A program made the translations under genes and the position numbers. This document shows, piece by piece, positions 6,975 to 9,796 of a stretch of DNA of 9,796 nucleotides. Every line of letters starts with the position of its first letter. The first letter of the stretch is position 1. The DNA comes from JANRKG01 sp033763635 (GTDB taxonomy: Bacteria > Cyanobacteriota > Cyanobacteriia > GCF-001939115). The DNA is taken from positions 1-9,796 of the forward strand of contig JANRKG010000499.1 in NCBI GenBank assembly GCA_033763635.1. Reading direction: 5' to 3'. The notes below the pieces were generated by a model. That model did no database searches and was not told where the DNA came from. It saw only the letters and a list, made by a program, of their open reading frames with translations.

Positions 6975-7068
6975 AGGTATTGGCACCAAACCAAATACCT
7001 TTCGGGTTCACCCCGGTTTAAGTTTTGGAATCCCTTTGCAGCTCTCTGCCGCAAGGGGTTTCGCTTTT
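6975..7068 (+). ncRNA. Possible small antisense or regulatory RNA upstream of rep
   Basis: This segment could form three consecutive hairpins on the plus strand: AGGTATT-GG with CCAAATACCT (6975-6983 and 6991-7000), CGGG with CCCG (about 7003-7015), and the terminator-like stem at 7032-7058. It follows a candidate promoter and ends in a T-rich run. It would be complementary to any leftward transcript that enters rep from the gene at 7067-7981. Antisense RNAs over rep leaders commonly control copy number in plasmids, hence the suggestion. No coding frame explains it. Without transcript data this is only a candidate. Confidence 0.28.
7032..7068 (+). terminator. Rho-independent terminator-like hairpin, better on the plus strand
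   Basis: CCCTTTGC (7032-7039) and GCAAGGGG (7051-7058) pair along 8 bp, with one G-U pair on the plus-strand RNA, around an 11-nt loop. The stem is followed by TTTCGCTTTTATT. On the minus strand the same stem has a C/A mismatch and no T-run after it, so it is a poor terminator for the leftward gene that ends at 7067. No annotated plus-strand gene needs it, which is why a small RNA is proposed. Confidence 0.45.
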
Positions 7069-7981
7069 ATTGGGGGTTTTGTAAGTTCTTGAGCCAGCTT
7101 TGAATGAATGCGATGAGTTGGGCGGCCTCCATAACGTAAACGGTAACTCTCGTTTTGGTTAGCAAGACTTTCTCACTTCCGATCTCAGTATACAGATGAT
7201 CTGAGTGCGTTCCGATACTGGTTTCCCCGGCAAATGCAAGTATTTTGATTGCTGATCTCTTTCGATCCCTTAAGGATTCACCAAACAGATCCTGCCGATT
7301 CTGCCGAAGCCAATTCTCCTGTACACCGAGGTCTCGAAATGGGTCTGCATTGAGAGGTCTTAGCCCACTGCCTTTTCGCTGATAGTAGAAGGCTTCCTTA
7401 GCTTCACGAAAAAAGACCTTCGACTTTCCTTTAGAGCGTAAGCTGACCAGGAAAATTGCCTTCGGTTGATTTGGAAACCGGATGAATAGGTCAAGTGTAC
7501 CTATTTCAGGTACCTCGACATTGCAGTTGACGATAATTCCTTGGTCACTGAACGTCTCGATCAAAGCAACGGCAGTATTGCGGAGGCGGTTTACAATTTG
7601 CAGTCTGTTTAAGACCCCCGGTAGGAAAGGAATCATGGCAAACGCTGCCCCAGACAGAGGAGGTACAACAAGGGGGATTAGCATTGCACCGAAAGCGAGT
7701 CGCAGACGATTACCAAGCTCAGTCTCCAGTTCTTTGATCTTCTGGTCTAATTTTTCGATTTGCTCTCGGTTATGGGGTGAGATGCTTTCAGGCAGTGGGT
7801 TGTCATTGTTTGAGGCGTGTTCTAAGTCAAGGAGAATTTCTGACCCAATCAGGAGCATCTCGTAGAGATTTGCCATGCTGTCCCGAAGGGTGGCTTTGGT
7901 AGGAAGTTTTTCCTGGCTAGAGGGTTGCTCTGTTTCTTCTTGTGTTTCTAGAGAGTTTGCCACCTTCGATTCCTGCGTCAT
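7067..7981 (-). CDS. Unknown protein: coiled coil, hydrophobic hairpin, possible degenerate nuclease-like domain
   Basis: From ATG 7979-7981 this gives 304 residues; the frame is open to a TTG at 8065 (28 residues more). The first 35 or so residues are polar and probably disordered. Residues about 70-94 (REQIEKLDQKIKELETELGN) are coiled coil. Residues about 93-123 (AFGAMLIPLVVPPLSGAAFA and on) are hydrophobic and could form a membrane hairpin. The C-terminal 150 residues alternate beta-like strands: VNCNVEVPEIGTLDLFIRF (about 151-169), AIFLVSLRSKGKS (175-187), IKILAFAGETSIG (245-257). The D164...SLRSK184 spacing recalls PD-(D/E)XK or NERD-like nucleases, but the expected Glu before Lys is missing, so activity is doubtful. 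It lies upstream of rep on the same strand and back to back with the XRE gene. I do not recognise the family; the gene itself looks real. Confidence 0.7.
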   Translation of the reverse strand: MTQESKVANSLETQEETEQPSSQEKLPTKATLRDSMANLYEMLLIGSEILLDLEHASNNDNPLPESISPHNREQIEKLDQKIKELETELGNRLRLAFGAMLIPLVVPPLSGAAFAMIPFLPGVLNRLQIVNRLRNTAVALIETFSDQGIIVNCNVEVPEIGTLDLFIRFPNQPKAIFLVSLRSKGKSKVFFREAKEAFYYQRKGSGLRPLNADPFRDLGVQENWLRQNRQDLFGESLRDRKRSAIKILAFAGETSIGTHSDHLYTEIGSEKVLLTKTRVTVYVMEAAQLIAFIQSWLKNLQNPQ

Positions 7982-8127
7982 TCGGTCTTTGGCAGCTACA
8001 GACCCATTCACGGAGCTACTCCTTGATCTTACTCTGCTTACTGGTAATCGAAAATACTGCTTCAAATAGAGGGGGATGGCTCTTGCCTCGGAGAGTAGGA
8101 TGAGATCCTGTAGTGGAACCGTCTGAT

Positions 8128-8151
8128 CCTGCTCGATCGCTTCGAGTCAGG
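8128..8151. repeat. Inverted repeat CCTGCTCGA / TCGAGtCAGG
   Basis: CCTGCTCGA (8128-8136) pairs with TCGAG and CAGG (8142-8146 and 8148-8151) around the loop TCGCT, with one bulged T at 8147. This is a 9-bp interrupted stem in the divergent region, in the possible 5' leader of the leftward unknown gene. Its role is unknown. Confidence 0.5.
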
Positions 8152-8239
8152 GAGTTTGCCCTATCGGGCTGGATATGCGAGTTTCTGAATTTGCTATCTG
8201 GATCGAGTTGACACCAAAAAGCGCGAATCGTTGTCCTGC

Positions 8240-8263
8240 CCCCAAGAGCGATCGCTCTTGGGG
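8240..8263. repeat. Perfect 24-bp palindrome centred on a HIP1 site
   Basis: The left arm CCCCAAGAGCGA (8240-8251) is exactly complementary to the right arm TCGCTCTTGGGG (8252-8263), so all 24 bases are self-complementary, with GCGATCGC at the centre (8248-8255). As RNA it would fold into a stem of up to 10 bp with a GATC loop on either strand. No T-run follows on either side, so it is not an obvious intrinsic terminator. Palindromes built around HIP1 are a feature of cyanobacterial genomes; here it sits between divergent genes. Confidence 0.9.
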
Positions 8264-8319
8264 TATTGTGCTTGGTGTTGTCTTCTGGTTGCGGATAGTA
8301 CGGACGCTCAAACTTCATT

Positions 8320-8332
8320 TTTCGTTACGAAA
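8320..8332. promoter_or_regulatory. Possible operator TTTCG-TTA-CGAAA
   Basis: A 13-bp palindrome with perfect 5-bp arms and an odd centre lies about 92 bp upstream of the XRE start codon. XRE-type repressors often bind such short dyads near their own promoter, so this is a candidate site for the downstream regulator. No further support is visible. Confidence 0.3.
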
Positions 8333-8388
8333 TCTAAAGTTCATAACCAATTCTGTGTTTTTTCTCGGACTCAGGGAAAGATGAATAA

Positions 8389-8405
8389 GGACAAATTTGA
8401 TGTCC
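8389..8405. promoter_or_regulatory. Possible operator GGACA-N7-TGTCC just before the XRE gene
   Basis: GGACA (8389-8393) and TGTCC (8401-8405) are exact complements around AATTTGA and end 18 bp before the ATG at 8424. The position in the 5' leader or over the transcription start would suit autoregulation by the XRE protein. The sequence has the length and A/T-rich centre usual for such sites. Confidence 0.38.
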
Positions 8406-8423
8406 GTCAAATAAGCTACTCCC

Positions 8424-8690
8424 ATGCCTCACCTGCCTGCCCAACAACCAGCGATCGGTCAATTCATTAGAGAACTCCGTCAAGCGATCGGACTGACGCA
8501 GAAGGAGTTTGGTAACAGGCTGGGGGTATCCGGTGAAACAGTCAGTCGGTGGGAGAAGGGCAGAATGCAACCCTCTTCTCTCGCACTCAAGCAATTGGAA
8601 CGGGTGGTGCAGGAATCAGGGGCTGGGGGTATGCCACCGTTAGGGCAAGAGATAGCAGATTCAGGAGCAGCGTCGTATGGCTCGGCTTGA
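8424..8690 (+). CDS. XRE-family helix-turn-helix regulator
   Basis: This 88-residue protein is almost entirely one Cro/C1-type domain. Residues about 11-62 show IGQFIRELRQAIGLTQKEFG, then NRLGVSGETVSRWEKGRMQP, the classic helix 2-turn-helix 3 with the SRWEKG signature. The last 25 residues are short and flexible. It most likely represses its own operon. It starts at ATG 8424 without a clear Shine-Dalgarno sequence, possibly leaderless or weakly translated. It overlaps the DrmD-like gene by 14 bp in another frame, so the two are cotranscribed. Small XRE regulators ahead of restriction and defence genes usually delay or limit expression of the toxic activity; that is the likely role here, by inference. 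Confidence 0.9.
   Translation: MPHLPAQQPAIGQFIRELRQAIGLTQKEFGNRLGVSGETVSRWEKGRMQPSSLALKQLERVVQESGAGGMPPLGQEIADSGAASYGSA
8663..8667 (+). promoter_or_regulatory. Ribosome binding site of the DrmD-like gene
   Basis: AGGAG lies inside the end of the XRE gene, nine bases before the ATG at 8677. This is the clearest Shine-Dalgarno sequence of the window and decides the start of the helicase gene, which otherwise lies within the upstream coding sequence. Confidence 0.7.
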
Positions 8691-9796
8691 GGATTTGGCT
8701 CACGGTACGACTGTGAAAGGAATTCTGCCCAACCAGAATGTCGTCATTGTTAATGTGACCCAGCCCAGTGATGACGTGATTGAACTGGTCTATAAGGATG
8801 CCAGTGGCAATCTGGGCCAGGAATTGGTGCTGCGCGATCGTGAGGCTGATCTAGAGATTGTCACAACTGGACAACCCTGGAGCTTTGATGGGGATGGGGC
8901 CATGCTCCGCTTGGTGTCGGAGGCTCACCGGATTCGGTTGGCTCACCTTTTTGATCCCCTGTTGGCGGTTCACACATCGCTGGTCGAACCACTGCCCCAC
9001 CAGATCACGGCAGTCTATGGGGAGATGATTCCCCGACAGCCCTTACGGTTTTTGTTGGCAGATGACCCCGGAGCCGGAAAGACAATCATGGCTGGGTTGT
9101 TGATGCGGGAACTGCTGATTCGAGGAGACCTGCACCGCTGCTTGGTGGTTTGCCCTGGCAGCCTTGCGGCTCAGTGGCAGGATGAATTATTCCAGAAGTT
9201 CCACCTGCCGTTTGACATCCTGACCAACGATCGCATTGAAGCCGCCCGTACTGGGAATGCTTTCATAGAGATCCCCCTATTGATCGTTCGGTTGGACAAG
9301 CTGAGTCGTAATGATGATCTGCAAGCGAAGCTGGCCCAGACGGATTGGGATCTGGTGATTTGTGATGAGGCGCATAAGATGTCTGCCTCTTTTTTTGGGG
9401 GTGAAGTCAAAGAGACGAAGCGCTACAAACTAGGTAAGTTGTTGGGAGACATCACCCGCCATCTCCTGCTGATGACCGCCACACCCCACAACGGAAAGGA
9501 AGAGGACTTCCAACTCTTCATGGCATTGCTGGATAGCGATCGCTTCGAGGGCAGGTTTCGAGGAGGCACCAACACAACCGACACCTCGGACTTGATGCGG
9601 CGACTGGTGAAGGAAGATTTACTCAAGTTCGATGGCAAACCCCTGTTTCCAGAGCGAAAAGCTTACACGGTTGGCTATCGCCTGTCAGATTTGGAGCAGC
9701 AACTCTACCACAAGGTGACAGAGTATGTGCGAGAGGAGTTCAACCGTGCGGATGCGCTGGAAAATAATGGTCGCAAGGGGACGGTTGGATTTGCCC
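8677..9796 (+). CDS. drmD: SNF2-like DEAH helicase resembling DISARM DrmD, 3' truncated by window
   Basis: The frame gives 373 residues before the window ends and begins MARLEDLAHGTTVKGILPNQ. After an N-terminal beta-rich region (about 1-75) come the helicase motifs: LPHQITAVYGEM (106-117) as the Q/Ia entry region, Walker A ADDPGAGKTIMAG (128-140), VICDEAH (227-233) as motif II, and LLMTATPHNGKEEDF (264-278) as motif III. The text around them (WSFDGDGA, LAHLFDPLLAVHTSL, ILTNDRIEAARTGN, DEAHKMSASFFGGEVK, FPERKAY) strongly resembles the DrmD family, the SNF2-like helicase of class 1 DISARM, which restricts phage DNA together with DrmA, DrmB, DrmC and the methylase DrmMI. Its C-terminal RecA-like domain and the partner genes lie beyond the window. 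The same helicase family also occurs in DISARM-like loci with other partners, so the system type is open. It is translated from within the XRE gene. Confidence 0.85.
   Translation, partial: MARLEDLAHGTTVKGILPNQNVVIVNVTQPSDDVIELVYKDASGNLGQELVLRDREADLEIVTTGQPWSFDGDGAMLRLVSEAHRIRLAHLFDPLLAVHTSLVEPLPHQITAVYGEMIPRQPLRFLLADDPGAGKTIMAGLLMRELLIRGDLHRCLVVCPGSLAAQWQDELFQKFHLPFDILTNDRIEAARTGNAFIEIPLLIVRLDKLSRNDDLQAKLAQTDWDLVICDEAHKMSASFFGGEVKETKRYKLGKLLGDITRHLLLMTATPHNGKEEDFQLFMALLDSDRFEGRFRGGTNTTDTSDLMRRLVKEDLLKFDGKPLFPERKAYTVGYRLSDLEQQLYHKVTEYVREEFNRADALENNGRKGTVGFA

Larger units (their letters stand above)
7982..8423. other. Divergent intergenic region with palindromes
   Basis: No convincing gene is seen between the leftward unknown gene and the rightward XRE gene. 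A 100-codon minus-strand frame (8016-8318) has no protein-like features and is rejected. The region contains several inverted repeats, listed separately, and the HIP1 site at 8248-8255. It must hold the promoters of both flanking genes, but I cannot choose -35/-10 pairs with any confidence. Confidence 0.5.

Noticed and set aside
7000..7030. T-loop-like GGGTTCACCCC considered as part of a tRNA
   Set aside because: No acceptor, D or anticodon arms can be placed around it.
7032..7058. Terminator for the leftward gene ending at 7067
   Set aside because: On the minus strand the stem has a C/A mismatch and no T-run, so it fits a plus-strand terminator better.
7982..8065. N-terminal extension of the unknown protein to the TTG at 8065
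   Set aside because: The extra 28 residues are Arg/Ser-rich without structure. ATG 7981 is the most upstream ATG and is preferred, though neither start has a strong ribosome binding site.
8016..8318. A 100-codon minus-strand frame in the divergent intergenic region
   Set aside because: It has a good ATG, but the product is low in hydrophobic core pattern, reads through the 24-bp palindrome and overlaps the extended start of the unknown gene. It could be an N-terminal remnant but nothing supports that.

Overview
The window reads as cyanobacterial DNA, most likely from a mobilizable plasmid or an integrated plasmid-like element. The evidence is the repeated HIP1-type octamer GCGATCGC (for example at 995-1002, 2756-2763, 8248-8255 and in several genes) and a large replication protein of the cyanobacterial CyRepA1 type. 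No rRNA, tRNA or CRISPR array is visible.

Layout, left to right. (1) 1-129 is the 3' end of a transposase gene cut by the window edge. (2) 185-742 (minus) is a small A/T-rich gene for a basic helix-turn-helix protein with a Q/T/D repeat and an acidic tail. (3) 743-1131 is non-coding and ends in a strong candidate oriT, with an inverted repeat, a TATCCTGC nic-like core and a G/C hairpin. (4) 1132-3319 (plus) is a mobilization operon, mobC overlapping a MOBP-type relaxase gene. (5) 3320-3545 lies between convergent genes and may hold a 48-codon small gene plus two hairpins. (6) 3546-6692 (minus) encodes a TOPRIM plus superfamily-2 helicase replication initiator. (7) About 375 bp upstream of it is non-coding and full of short inverted repeats. 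It is the best candidate for the replication origin and may encode a small plus-strand RNA. (8) 7067-7981 (minus) encodes an unrecognised protein with a coiled coil, a hydrophobic hairpin and a beta-rich domain that vaguely resembles a degenerate nuclease. (9) 7982-8423 is a divergent intergenic region with a perfect 24-bp palindrome and possible operators. (10) 8424 to the end (plus) is an overlapping pair: an XRE-type repressor and a SNF2-like helicase closely resembling DISARM DrmD, truncated by the window.

Taken together, rep and its leader would maintain the replicon, while oriT, MobC and the relaxase would let it be mobilized by another element's type IV secretion system, since no secretion genes are seen here. 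The right end looks like the start of an antiphage restriction locus under its own XRE regulator. The points most worth following are that helper-controlled defence locus, the structured rep leader with its possible antisense RNA, and the unknown protein between rep and the defence genes.
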